A stretch of 7,301 nucleotides of DNA, from assembly GCA_036846005.1 (NCBI GenBank), contig DAIUCV010000021.1, positions 1-7,301 of the forward strand, in the 5' to 3' direction. The position numbers and the translations under genes are program-made. Below the pieces are notes generated by a model. It was not told where the DNA came from. It worked only from the letters and a program-made list of their open reading frames with translations, and made no database searches. Shown one piece after another: positions 1 to 6,354 of the stretch (position 1 is its first letter; each line of letters opens with the position of its first letter). The DNA comes from DATEXQ01 sp036846005. GTDB taxonomy: Bacteria > Patescibacteriota > Microgenomatia > UBA8517.

Positions 1-5
1 AAATT

Positions 6-11
6 TATAAT
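6..11 (+). promoter_or_regulatory. -10 box of the small-membrane-protein operon
   Basis: A perfect TATAAT lies 31 nt before the ATG at 43, leaving a leader of about 25 nt that contains a Shine-Dalgarno. The -35 region falls outside the window, so only the -10 half can be judged. In AT-rich DNA a lone TATAAT can occur by chance. Confidence 0.45.
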
Positions 12-27
12 AATTTTTAAAAAAGAA

Positions 28-35
28 AGAAGGTG
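28..35 (+). promoter_or_regulatory. Shine-Dalgarno of the YggT-like gene
   Basis: AGAAGGTG ends 7 nt before the ATG at 43. This supports that start over the in-frame ATG at 55, which has no such site at the right distance. Confidence 0.7.
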
Positions 36-42
36 AAAAAAT

Positions 43-429
43 ATGGCAGAAATTATGAGAGAAACAACAATAACTACACAAGAAGATAACACAAACACAG
101 TTAAAAAAGGAGCAACTAATTCCCAGACTATAGAATATTTAATCTATTTTCTATTTGGAATACTGGAAGTACTCCTCGTTTTTCGTCTAATTTTTAAGTT
201 GATGGGTGCGAGTAACTCAAGTGCCTTTGTGGGTTTAATTTATAGTATAACCGGAATTTTTATCTTACCTTTTGAGGGAATATTCCGTAGGGGTTTCACG
301 CAAGGACTGGAAACAACTTCAGTTCTTGAACCCTCAACGCTGGTTGCAATTATTGTTTATGCTGTTTTGGCTTGGGGAATTGTTAAGCTGGTACGAATAT
401 TCTCCGGCGAACGACAGCAAACGGATTAG
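43..429 (+). CDS. YggT-family integral membrane protein
   Basis: A 128-aa membrane protein. Residues 1-29 are polar and rich in Thr, Asn, Lys and Glu, and probably cytoplasmic. Three hydrophobic segments follow at about 31-54, 61-82 and 98-120, and the tail is short and charged (SGERQQTD). The pattern LLVFRLIFKLMG, then FVGLIYSITGIFILPFEGIF, then STLVAIIVYAVLAWGIVKLV matches the YggT family (Pfam YGGT): an Arg in the first helix, a P-F-x-G-I-F turn, and a final helix ending in a basic residue. YggT proteins are small membrane proteins of uncertain biochemical role, linked in some bacteria to osmotic tolerance or to cell-division gene clusters. The gene starts a run of three small membrane-protein genes on the same strand, with a good Shine-Dalgarno, and ends in TAG 42 nt before the next ATG. 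Family assignment is fairly secure; function is not. Confidence 0.85.
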   Translation: MAEIMRETTITTQEDNTNTVKKGATNSQTIEYLIYFLFGILEVLLVFRLIFKLMGASNSSAFVGLIYSITGIFILPFEGIFRRGFTQGLETTSVLEPSTLVAIIVYAVLAWGIVKLVRIFSGERQQTD

Positions 430-457
430 TCTTGTTTGATTTGTTTGACTTGAAGAT

Positions 458-467
458 AGGAGGTGAG
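458..467 (+). promoter_or_regulatory. Strong Shine-Dalgarno deciding the start of the 45-aa gene
   Basis: AGGAGGTGAG is close to a perfect anti-16S match and sits 4-5 nt before the ATG at 472. It shows that the short frame starting at 472 is translated, rather than the overlapping longer frame that opens at 432. Confidence 0.85.
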
Positions 468-471
468 AAAT

Positions 472-609
472 ATGGGAACACTAGACATTATCATTATATT
501 GTTAATTATTTTATGGTTGGGGGGATTCTCTTTCCATATTGGCGGAGGGCTGATCCATTTACTTCTTGTGATCGCGGTTATTGTCCTTATTGTCCGTTTC
601 TTGGGTTAG
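472..609 (+). CDS. lmo0937-family (DUF5670-like) small membrane protein
   Basis: A 45-aa protein beginning MGTLDIIIILLIILWLGGFS and ending LLLVIAVIVLIVRFLG. It has two hydrophobic helices (about 4-17 and 27-43) joined by a Gly/His turn (FHIGGGLIH). Hydrophobic-LWLLG, then a Gly-rich turn, then HLLLVIAVIVLIVR is the signature of the lmo0937/DUF5670 family of tiny membrane proteins found across many bacteria. The Listeria founder is usually discussed as a stress-regulon gene, and no biochemical activity is known to me. The near-perfect Shine-Dalgarno suggests high translation. The gene lies 42 nt after the YggT-like gene and 40 nt before the DUF3096-like gene, consistent with one operon. A longer frame (432-635) overlaps it but has no ribosome-binding site and looks unlike a membrane protein of any family I know. 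Confidence 0.85.
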   Translation: MGTLDIIIILLIILWLGGFSFHIGGGLIHLLLVIAVIVLIVRFLG

Positions 610-633
610 AAACTGTAATAAATTTTAATTATT

Positions 634-644
634 AAGGGGGTGAT
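634..644 (+). promoter_or_regulatory. Shine-Dalgarno of the DUF3096-like gene
   Basis: AAGGGGGTGAT lies 5-6 nt before the ATG at 650 and fixes that start. It is the third strong site in a row in this operon. Confidence 0.75.
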
Positions 645-649
645 AATAT

Positions 650-793
650 ATGAGCATTTCTCTTACAAATTTAAGTCCTTTGGCTTCAATTGCTTTTGGA
701 ATATTGATCCTTATGTTTCCTAAATTTCTTAACTATCTAATAGCTATTTACCTTATTATTATTGGAATTCTCGGGTTAGGTTTAATAGGATAA
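650..793 (+). CDS. DUF3096-like small membrane protein
   Basis: A 47-aa protein beginning MSISLTNLSPLASIAFGILI and ending in GILGLGLIG. It has two hydrophobic helices (about 9-23 and 28-46) separated by a short PKFLNYLIAIY turn. The order LSPLASIAFGILIL, then P-K-F-L-N-Y-L-I-A-I-Y-L-I-I-x-G-I-L-G-L matches DUF3096, a family of tiny bacterial membrane proteins of unknown function. The stop is TAA. It is the last gene of the three-gene run; the next gene begins 150 nt later behind its own -10 candidate. Without the strong Shine-Dalgarno and the family pattern a frame this short would not be called. Confidence 0.83.
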   Translation: MSISLTNLSPLASIAFGILILMFPKFLNYLIAIYLIIIGILGLGLIG

Positions 794-874
794 TACAAAA
801 AAAGCCTCGATTGTACTTGCTATACGGCTAAACCAATTTTTATACCCCTATTTAATCATGTAGGTAGATTCACC

Positions 875-903
875 TTAAATATTTTCTGTAATGCCTATAT
901 AAT
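875..903 (+). promoter_or_regulatory. Candidate promoter of the lactate permease gene
   Basis: A perfect TATAAT (898-903) is preceded at 17 bp by TTAAAT (875-880), a weak -35. Transcription would start near 910, giving a leader of about 34 nt with no clear Shine-Dalgarno before the ATG at 944. The nearest G-rich stretch, GGTTGGTGG at 912-920, is too far away. The rest of the 794-943 gap shows no convincing gene. Confidence 0.4.
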
Positions 904-943
904 ATCTTCAGGGTTGGTGGTAATTTAATTAAATTTTTTAATT

Positions 944-2440
944 ATGAATATTAGCCTTTTGGTAATTTTATCTTTAACTCCTTTTTTTGTTTTTATAATT
1001 CTTTTACTTTGGAAGCGTACTCCCCTTGTGTGGGTTTCTTTAATAACCTTAATTTTTTTTCTTATACTGTCTTTGATTTTCTGGAAAACATATCCCGTTT
1101 ATATTGTTGGATCATTAACAAAAGGATTTTTGGTAGCACTTGATATCTTTTTTATAATCTTCGGTGCAATATTTTTTCTCGAAGTATTAAAAAGATTAAA
1201 TATTATCCAAAATATCTGTTTTTATCTGGAATCTCTTTCCAAAGACCATAGAATCCAAGTGATTATTCTGGCCTGGCTCTTTGAAAATTTTCTTGAAGGA
1301 ACTGCCGGTTTTGGAACACCATCGACCGTTGTTGCTCCTCTTCTGGTGGGCATCGGTTTAGCTCCCATTTCCGCTGTTATTATCGCTCTCTTGGGTAATA
1401 GTGCTTCAACTGTTTTCGGAGCAGCCGGAACTCCAATCCGTGTAGGTTATTCTGACTTAGCTACCCCGTCACTACCTTTATTTGCAGCCCGTTACAACTT
1501 AGTTGGTTTATTGGTTCCGGTTTTTATACTTTGGATTTTAGTTGCCAAAGAAAAGAACAGTAAAAAACAGTTTTTAGAAGGTCTTCCTTTTGCTCTTTGG
1601 ACAGGTATTGCATTTATGATTCCTTCATTATTGACGGTATTTTTAGGTCAGGAATTCCCTTCTATTATTGGGTCTGTCATTGCAATTCTGCTTGTACTCA
1701 TAACTACGAAATTAAAAATATTTATTCCTAAAAATATTGAGGATCCGCACCCAGCAAAACCCCCTAAAAATCTTTTACCTTTAATTAAAGTTATTATTCC
1801 ATATGCCGTTCTAATCGTTCTTTTGGTATTGGGTAAATTTCTGCTTGGTCCTGTAAGTATTTCTGTCCCGTTAATAATTAAGCATTCAATTGGTCTTTTT
1901 AATCCGGGGTTTGCTTTTATCCTGGTAGGCATCCCTGTCGCAATATTTCTTAGCAAAGAGAAAAATATCTTGTTTACAAGCTTAAAAATTGCAATGCGAA
2001 GGACAATAGAACCTTTTTTGGCAATTGTTTTTATGTCGGGGGTCGCACAACTTATGATTACTTCCGGACATAATTTATCCCAGTTCCCATCAATGCTTGA
2101 GGTTATTGCACTGGGTTTTAAGAATGCACTTCTTCCTCTTTGGGCTCCCATAATAGGAGCATTCGGAAGTTTTATAACCGGAAGCGCCACTATTTCAAAC
2201 GTGATGTTTGGAAATTTTCTTGCTCTATCCGCCCAAGAGGTTGGATTAAATATTAGCAGAATATTGGCTCTTGCACTGGTTGGAGCTGCTGCCGGAAATA
2301 TGATAGCTCTGGCTGATATAATAGCTGCCGAAGCTGTAGTTGGATTAAAAAATGAAGAAGCAAAAGTATTAAAAGGTGTGATTATTCCTTGTCTTATTTA
2401 CGTACTTATTGTTGGTTTTGTGGGCTTATTAACAAATTAA
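944..2440 (+). CDS. lctP: Lactate permease, LctP/LldP family
   Basis: A 498-aa polytopic membrane protein with about a dozen or more hydrophobic segments, slightly shorter than the usual 530-560 aa. Two signature blocks identify it. EGTAGFGTPSTVVAPLLVGIG (residues 118-138) corresponds to the conserved E-G-A-A-G-F-G-T-P block. FGSFITGSATISNVMFGNF (407-425), followed by AAAGNMIALADIIAAEAVVG (448-467), corresponds to the family's C-terminal substrate-pathway region. Members move L-lactate, D-lactate or glycolate with protons across the cytoplasmic membrane. In a fermentative cell the protein could export lactate as well as import it; the direction is inference. An in-frame TAA at 926-928 means translation cannot start upstream of 944, and no Shine-Dalgarno is visible. 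The 152-aa gene begins 20 nt after the stop and may be reached by readthrough. No lactate dehydrogenase or regulator lies next to it here. Confidence 0.92.
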   Translation: MNISLLVILSLTPFFVFIILLLWKRTPLVWVSLITLIFFLILSLIFWKTYPVYIVGSLTKGFLVALDIFFIIFGAIFFLEVLKRLNIIQNICFYLESLSKDHRIQVIILAWLFENFLEGTAGFGTPSTVVAPLLVGIGLAPISAVIIALLGNSASTVFGAAGTPIRVGYSDLATPSLPLFAARYNLVGLLVPVFILWILVAKEKNSKKQFLEGLPFALWTGIAFMIPSLLTVFLGQEFPSIIGSVIAILLVLITTKLKIFIPKNIEDPHPAKPPKNLLPLIKVIIPYAVLIVLLVLGKFLLGPVSISVPLIIKHSIGLFNPGFAFILVGIPVAIFLSKEKNILFTSLKIAMRRTIEPFLAIVFMSGVAQLMITSGHNLSQFPSMLEVIALGFKNALLPLWAPIIGAFGSFITGSATISNVMFGNFLALSAQEVGLNISRILALALVGAAAGNMIALADIIAAEAVVGLKNEEAKVLKGVIIPCLIYVLIVGFVGLLTN

Positions 2441-2445
2441 AAGGG

Positions 2446-2454
2446 TGTTATAAT
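2446..2454 (+). promoter_or_regulatory. Extended -10 promoter directly before the 152-aa gene
   Basis: TGTTATAAT is a TGn-TATAAT extended -10. It ends exactly 6 nt before the ATG at 2461, so the predicted first transcribed base is the A of the start codon: a leaderless arrangement. The -35 position (TTATTA, 2426-2431) matches poorly, as extended -10 promoters allow. AAGGGTG (2441-2447) could alternatively act as a distant Shine-Dalgarno on a transcript read through from the permease gene. Confidence 0.5.
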
Positions 2455-2460
2455 TTTAAT

Positions 2461-2919
2461 ATGAAAAATTTTCTTTTGGGAATTATCGTCATGATAATCA
2501 TCGGGGCAGTCGCAGCAGGTGCATATTTTTTTGGTAAACAAAATACCAAAGAAATCTCACCTTCTCCTGCCTCAACCTCAACTCCCCGACCGCCATCTGC
2601 CTCTCCTGTTTCAACTATTAAGGGAGAAAGTGATAATGATTTGATCAAACAAGCTTTATTTAAGAAAAATAACTGGAAAGAAAGCGATGGGCTGACAGTT
2701 ACGGTAACAACCAATGACGGAACTTATGCCAGTGGTGGAGTAACCGGACAAGGAGGAGGCGGTTATTTTTTTGCAGCTAAAGTAAATGGTGTCTGGGAAA
2801 TAGTTGCAGACGGTAACGGTGTAATAACTTGCTCAAGTTTAACCAATTACCCAACCTACCCTAAAACCCTTATTCCCGAATGTTTTGACGAGGCAACCGG
2901 GAAAACCGTAATAAGATAA
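2461..2919 (+). CDS. Membrane-anchored exported protein, unknown function
   Basis: I do not recognise a named family. The 152-aa product starts MKNFLLGIIVMIIIGAVAAG, one N-terminal transmembrane anchor (about 3-24). A Pro/Ser/Thr-rich linker follows (about 31-52) and then an outer domain of about 100 residues. That domain has a helical-looking part (DLIKQALFKKNNW, 60-72), a beta-rich part with a Gly-rich turn (GGGG, 98-101), and an aromatic strand pair (YFFAAKVNGVWEIVADGNG). Two cysteines, C124 and C141, flank a Pro/Tyr-rich stretch and could form a disulfide. Anchor plus PST linker plus small beta domain is a style I associate with candidate-phyla bacteria. An in-frame ATG at 2389 would extend the protein 24 codons into the permease gene; the start at 2461 is preferred because it begins with a proper Lys-plus-hydrophobic anchor and directly follows a -10 box. 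Confidence 0.8.
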   Translation: MKNFLLGIIVMIIIGAVAAGAYFFGKQNTKEISPSPASTSTPRPPSASPVSTIKGESDNDLIKQALFKKNNWKESDGLTVTVTTNDGTYASGGVTGQGGGGYFFAAKVNGVWEIVADGNGVITCSSLTNYPTYPKTLIPECFDEATGKTVIR

Positions 2920-2958
2920 CCAATTAAATCCTCTCTTTGCTTTTTTTTCATTTAATAC

Positions 2959-2967
2959 TAATATTAT
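2959..2967 (+). promoter_or_regulatory. Candidate -10 directly before the thioredoxin-like gene
   Basis: TAATATTAT contains two overlapping -10-like hexamers: TAATAT ends 7 nt and TATTAT ends 4 nt before the ATG at 2972. There is no Shine-Dalgarno between the run of T at 2941-2948 and the ATG, so a leaderless or nearly leaderless start is the simplest reading. AT-rich background limits confidence. Confidence 0.35.
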
Positions 2968-2971
2968 CTTT

Positions 2972-3355
2972 ATGAAGAAATTCCCTTTAATTATCGGCTT
3001 AATTACAATTGTGGTTATTGTTGGAGGAGTATTACTTTTTTCCAAGAACAACTCTCCTTCAAATTCAACTCCTCCACCCTTACCTACATCTTACGAATAT
3101 TTCTGGGGAGAAGGGTGTCCACACTGCGTCAATGTAGAGGAATTTATTAAAACTTGGGAAGGAAGGGATAAGGTAAGTATTGATAAAAAAGAAGTTTTTA
3201 ATAATTCCGCCAACAACAAACTTTTTAAACAAAGGGGGGCTTATTGCAACATCAAACAAAATAATATGGGAGTACCTCTTCTTTTTACCCCTGAAGGAAA
3301 ATGTATTTCGGGAGATGTTGCCATAATTGATTTTTTCAAAAGCTTAAAGTATTAA
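2972..3355 (+). CDS. Membrane-anchored thioredoxin-like protein with CPHC active site
   Basis: A 127-aa protein. A Lys-plus-hydrophobic anchor (about 2-23) is followed by a short Asn/Ser/Pro linker (about 24-40) and a small thioredoxin-fold domain. YEYFWGEGCPHCVNVEEFI (41-59) is the first strand with the C49-P50-H51-C52 redox site on the following helix. GVPLLF (100-105) supplies the cis-proline (P102) that faces the active site in this fold, and GKCISG follows. CPHC is the dipeptide arrangement of DsbA-type oxidants, but the domain is far shorter than DsbA and lacks a helical insertion, so it resembles a glutaredoxin/thioredoxin-sized domain on the outer face of the membrane. Extra cysteines C92 and C111 are present. 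It likely handles thiol-disulfide exchange in exported proteins; oxidant or reductant cannot be decided. The neighbouring 152-aa protein has two cysteines and could be a substrate. Its TAA overlaps the rpoD stop. Confidence 0.82.
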   Translation: MKKFPLIIGLITIVVIVGGVLLFSKNNSPSNSTPPPLPTSYEYFWGEGCPHCVNVEEFIKTWEGRDKVSIDKKEVFNNSANNKLFKQRGAYCNIKQNNMGVPLLFTPEGKCISGDVAIIDFFKSLKY

Positions 3356-4431
3356 TCCAAATAATCTTGAAGTTTTTTTCTTCTGGAGGGATGTTTTAAC
3401 TTACGCAGGGCTTTAGCTTCAATTTGTCTTATTCTTTCCCTGGTTACACCAAAAACCTTACCCACTTCCTCCAAAGTCATTTGTTTGTTTCCCTCCAAAC
3501 CAAACCGCAGCTTTAATACTTTTGCTTCCCTGTCAGACAAAGTTTTTAAAACTTCATCCAAATGGTCTTTTAATAACTGTTTTGATGCCTGATCAACGGG
3601 AGAAAGGGAATTTTCATCGGGTATAAAATCCCCCAACTGGCTTTCCTGATCTTCTCCGACAGGTGCCTCCAAGGAAGTAACATCTTGTGCGATTTTGAAA
3701 ATTTCCCTTACTCTGTCGGGATCCAGTTCCAACTCTTCCCCAATCTCCTCGGGTGTAGGTTCACGACCCAGTATCTGCATAAGTCTTCTGGAGGTTCTGT
3801 AAAGTTTGTTGATAGTTTCCACCATATGGACGGGAATTCTGATGGTTCTTGCCTGGTCGGCTATTGCTCTGGTTATGGCCTGCCTTATCCACCAGGTGGC
3901 GTAAGTTGAGAATTTATAACCCTTTCTCCAATCGTATTTTTCAACTGCCCTAATTAATCCCTGATTTCCTTCCTGAATTAAATCCAAAAGTGATAATCCT
4001 CTTCCGATGTATTTTTTGGCAATGGAAACCACCAACCTTAAGTTACTTTCCGTGAGTTTATCTTTGGCTTTTTTGTCTGCTTTTTCGTAAAGTTTTGCGA
4101 GTTCTACTTCGTCCTCGGCCAAAAGTAGGGGAACTTTTCCGATTTCTCTTAAGTACTGACGGACGGGGTCGGTTGTTTCGGCACCTTCAAGTTTGGAAAG
4201 AAGTTCAATTTCTCTTTCCAGTTTTTCTCTGGCTTTTTCTTCGGTATCGGTTTCTTCTACTGCAATTGATTCAAAAACGTCGACATTTTCAGCCAACAGT
4301 TTCTCATAAAGCTCATCTAGCTCGTTAACTCTTTCTTCGGCATCCGGGAAGATTTCCAAAATATCATCCTGGGTTAAAAACCCCTGGTCTCTTCCTTTTT
4401 TAATTAGTTCAACTACTCTTTTTCTTTGCAT
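3352..4431 (-). CDS. rpoD: Primary RNA polymerase sigma-70 factor (RpoD/SigA)
   Basis: This 359-aa protein directs RNA polymerase to housekeeping promoters. Domains in order: a region 1.1-like acidic N-terminal domain (about 1-60); an acidic Glu-rich linker (60-80); region 1.2 (DPVRQYLREIGKVPLLL, 88-104); region 2 (about 125-195), including the core-binding LLDLIQEGNQGLIRAVEKYD and the promoter-melting and -10-reading YATWWIRQAITRAIADQ; region 3 (about 205-285); region 4 (about 293-355), with the -35-reading helix-turn-helix MTLEEVGKVFGVTRERIRQIE (318-338). The near-invariant region 2.4 and the presence of 1.1/1.2 mark a primary sigma. There is no large non-conserved insertion between 1.2 and 2.1, so the length is like SigA of Gram-positives. 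It lies 17 nt after dnaG with Shine-Dalgarno AAGGAAAGGA overlapping the dnaG stop, indicating co-transcription. It converges on the thioredoxin-like gene with a 4-bp stop overlap. Confidence 0.97.
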   Translation of the reverse strand: MQRKRVVELIKKGRDQGFLTQDDILEIFPDAEERVNELDELYEKLLAENVDVFESIAVEETDTEEKAREKLEREIELLSKLEGAETTDPVRQYLREIGKVPLLLAEDEVELAKLYEKADKKAKDKLTESNLRLVVSIAKKYIGRGLSLLDLIQEGNQGLIRAVEKYDWRKGYKFSTYATWWIRQAITRAIADQARTIRIPVHMVETINKLYRTSRRLMQILGREPTPEEIGEELELDPDRVREIFKIAQDVTSLEAPVGEDQESQLGDFIPDENSLSPVDQASKQLLKDHLDEVLKTLSDREAKVLKLRFGLEGNKQMTLEEVGKVFGVTRERIRQIEAKALRKLKHPSRRKKLQDYLD

Positions 4432-4440
4432 GGTGATTTT

Positions 4441-4451
4441 TCCTTTCCTTA
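4441..4451 (-). promoter_or_regulatory. Shine-Dalgarno of rpoD, overlapping the dnaG stop
   Basis: On the minus strand the sequence reads TAAGGAAAGGA, in which the TAA is the dnaG stop. The site ends 9 nt before the rpoD ATG at 4431. This internal operon gene has a clear site while the first gene, dnaG, has none. Confidence 0.7.
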
Positions 4452-6242
4452 AAGAATTATACCTTTATCTTCGCTTTCTTCAAGTTCATTTAGCTTCCTG
4501 GTAAGCAGAGAGAATTCTTCTTTTACTTTCTGCAACTTTTCACTCTCTTTAAGTTTTTCATACTCGTTTATTTTTTCGGTCAGACTGGTTATCTCCTCTT
4601 TGATATCCAAGACTTTGATTTCTCTTTCAACCAATTTAATTTCTTTCTCCAATTTTTCAGAGTCTCTAACTATTTCTTCCTCGATATCACTTAATACTAT
4701 TTTTGAATAACCGTCAAAAAGCTCCTTGGGAAGTTTTTCTGAAAAACCGGAAGTATCAAATTCTTTATTTTTGTTTAAATATTTTTCAACTTCTGCTATC
4801 AATCTTTGGTTTAACCTTCCTCTTATTAATTTACTACGATTTCCTGCAAAAAGAAGTTTCGGTTGGGTTTGCAGGGTTAAAATCATCAGTCTTTCCTCCA
4901 ATAACTCTCTTCGGGTTTTTCTCTCTTCGGGCATCTCTACATCTCCCTTTGCCTTAGCTGCTGATAAGATCGGTTTGGTTTTTAATACTTCGTCAGCCAC
5001 AGCCGATATGGGAACACCCAATTTATCCGCAACCATTTCGATGTAATGAGCCTGTACGATTCTATCAGGAATTGAGGAAAGGATGGGCACAATTTCTTTG
5101 CTTATTTTCCTGGTTCCTTCTCCGGTCTTTAAATCATATTTGGAAAAAACAGAGTTTACATAAAAATCCCAAATTCCCACCGCTTTTTCCAAACTTCTTA
5201 TTAGTCCTGCAGGATTTTTTCTGGCCATTTCGTCCGGATCCTTAAAACCATTTAAACTGGCAACCTTTACTTCGATTCCACTTCCGAAAGCTGCTGCTAT
5301 TCCTCTTCTTGCCGCAATATCTCCTGCAAAATCACTATCCAGAGCCAGAGTTAATTTTTCTGCAAATCTACTTATCAAACCTATTTGCTCATCGGTTAAA
5401 GCACTTCCTTTGATGGCTACAATATTTTTAATTCCCGACTGCCAGGAAGATATCATGTCCAATTCTCCCTCGACTACAACTACTTCTTTTTTCTTTTTAA
5501 TTTCCGCTTTCGCCAAATCCATACCGTATAAAACCCTGGATTTGTGATAGACAGGAGTCTCGGGAGAGTTGATATACTTGGCTTTATCTTGTCTTTCGTC
5601 CTGGGGAAGTATCCTTCCGGCAAAACCCACTACATTACCCCGATGGTCAAACAAAGGAAAAATTACCCTCCCCGAAAATCTATCTACAAGTCCTCTGTTC
5701 CGATAAACTAATCCGTCGTTAATAAGTTCTGACTCTTGATACTTTCTTTTAATAAGAACCTTGGCTAAAGCATCCTCCTTGTAAGGGGAAAATCCGAGCT
5801 GAAATTTTTTTACAGTATCAATTTTTAAACCTCTTTCTCGGGTTAAATATTTAAGAGCTTCTTTTCCTGCGGGGTGATTAAGTAAAACGTAATTGTAAAA
5901 TTTGGAGGCAACTCTATTTATTTCAAAAAATCTTTCTTTTTCTCCAAACTGACCTGGATGCAGTGGTTTAAGTTTAATTCCAGCTTTATCTGCCAAATAC
6001 TTTAAAGCCTCACCGAATTCCATACCTTCATATTTTTCCAAAAAAGAAAAAGCGTCTCCGGACTCTCCACAGCCAAAGCATTTATAGATTTGCAGCTCGG
6101 GAGAAACCATAAAAGAAGGTGTTTTTTCTCCATGAAAGGGGCAAAGCGCTTTGTAATTCCTACCTGCTTTTTTTAACTCAATGTACCCTGAAATTACCGA
6201 TACGATATCTGTTTTTTGTTTTACCTCGTCAATTTGGTCCAT
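4449..6242 (-). CDS. dnaG: DNA primase DnaG
   Basis: A 597-aa primase that makes RNA primers at the replication fork; length is normal. The N-terminal CHC2-type zinc domain has ligands C34, H37, C55 and C58 in CPFHGEKTPSF and YKCFGCGESGDAF. The polymerase core carries the basic motif SGRVIFPLFDHRGNVVGFAGR (190-210). The Toprim domain has VVEGELD (catalytic E258), LALDSDFAGD (D302, D304) and KDPDE (335-338); EGELD and DSD replace the commoner EGYMD and DGD but keep the acidic residues. The C-terminal part (about 440-597) would be the helicase-interacting region and ends in a long Glu/Lys-rich probable coiled coil (about 520-592). An in-frame TAA sits immediately before the ATG, so the start cannot be further upstream. 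There is no Shine-Dalgarno at a usual distance; an extended -10 lies 8 nt before the ATG. The order dnaG-rpoD reproduces the macromolecular-synthesis operon without rpsU. Confidence 0.97.
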   Translation of the reverse strand: MDQIDEVKQKTDIVSVISGYIELKKAGRNYKALCPFHGEKTPSFMVSPELQIYKCFGCGESGDAFSFLEKYEGMEFGEALKYLADKAGIKLKPLHPGQFGEKERFFEINRVASKFYNYVLLNHPAGKEALKYLTRERGLKIDTVKKFQLGFSPYKEDALAKVLIKRKYQESELINDGLVYRNRGLVDRFSGRVIFPLFDHRGNVVGFAGRILPQDERQDKAKYINSPETPVYHKSRVLYGMDLAKAEIKKKKEVVVVEGELDMISSWQSGIKNIVAIKGSALTDEQIGLISRFAEKLTLALDSDFAGDIAARRGIAAAFGSGIEVKVASLNGFKDPDEMARKNPAGLIRSLEKAVGIWDFYVNSVFSKYDLKTGEGTRKISKEIVPILSSIPDRIVQAHYIEMVADKLGVPISAVADEVLKTKPILSAAKAKGDVEMPEERKTRRELLEERLMILTLQTQPKLLFAGNRSKLIRGRLNQRLIAEVEKYLNKNKEFDTSGFSEKLPKELFDGYSKIVLSDIEEEIVRDSEKLEKEIKLVEREIKVLDIKEEITSLTEKINEYEKLKESEKLQKVKEEFSLLTRKLNELEESEDKGIIL

Positions 6243-6250
6243 TTATCCCG

Positions 6251-6259
6251 ATTATATCA
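6251..6259 (-). promoter_or_regulatory. Extended -10 promoter of dnaG-rpoD
   Basis: On the minus strand TGATATAAT is a TGn-TATAAT extended -10 ending 8 nt before the dnaG ATG at 6242. Transcription would start about 1-2 nt before the ATG, giving an essentially leaderless dnaG mRNA. No good -35 is seen at 17 bp (ATATTT). GGGA between the two sites is too close to the ATG to be a usual Shine-Dalgarno. The rest of the 6243-6354 gap shows no gene or clear terminator. Confidence 0.55.
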
Positions 6260-6354
6260 AAGTTACCCGAAGAAAATATGAATACTCATCTTATGTAAGG
6301 AATGTTACTTAAACCTTTAATAACTTGGTGGCGAACCATTGACGCTGTTAGAAC

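Noticed and set aside
432..635. A 67-codon + strand frame overlapping the 45-aa gene
   Set aside because: No ribosome-binding site, a mixed composition with scattered Cys and no family resemblance. The frame at 472 has a near-perfect Shine-Dalgarno and a recognisable family pattern.
801..841. A possible terminator hairpin (AGCC...GGCT with GTA...TAC inside, flanked by A-run and T-run)
   Set aside because: The stem is short and interrupted by a one-sided bulge of about 6 nt, and the T-run on the + strand is 9 nt away. Too weak to annotate in either direction.
1648..2190. A 180-codon antisense frame inside the lactate permease gene
   Set aside because: It is the mirror of a well-supported membrane-protein gene and shows no domain or start signal of its own.
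2920..2950. A run of eight T (2941-2948) that could be the tail of an intrinsic terminator after the 152-aa gene
   Set aside because: No GC-rich inverted repeat precedes it; the sequence before it is CT-rich without self-complementarity.
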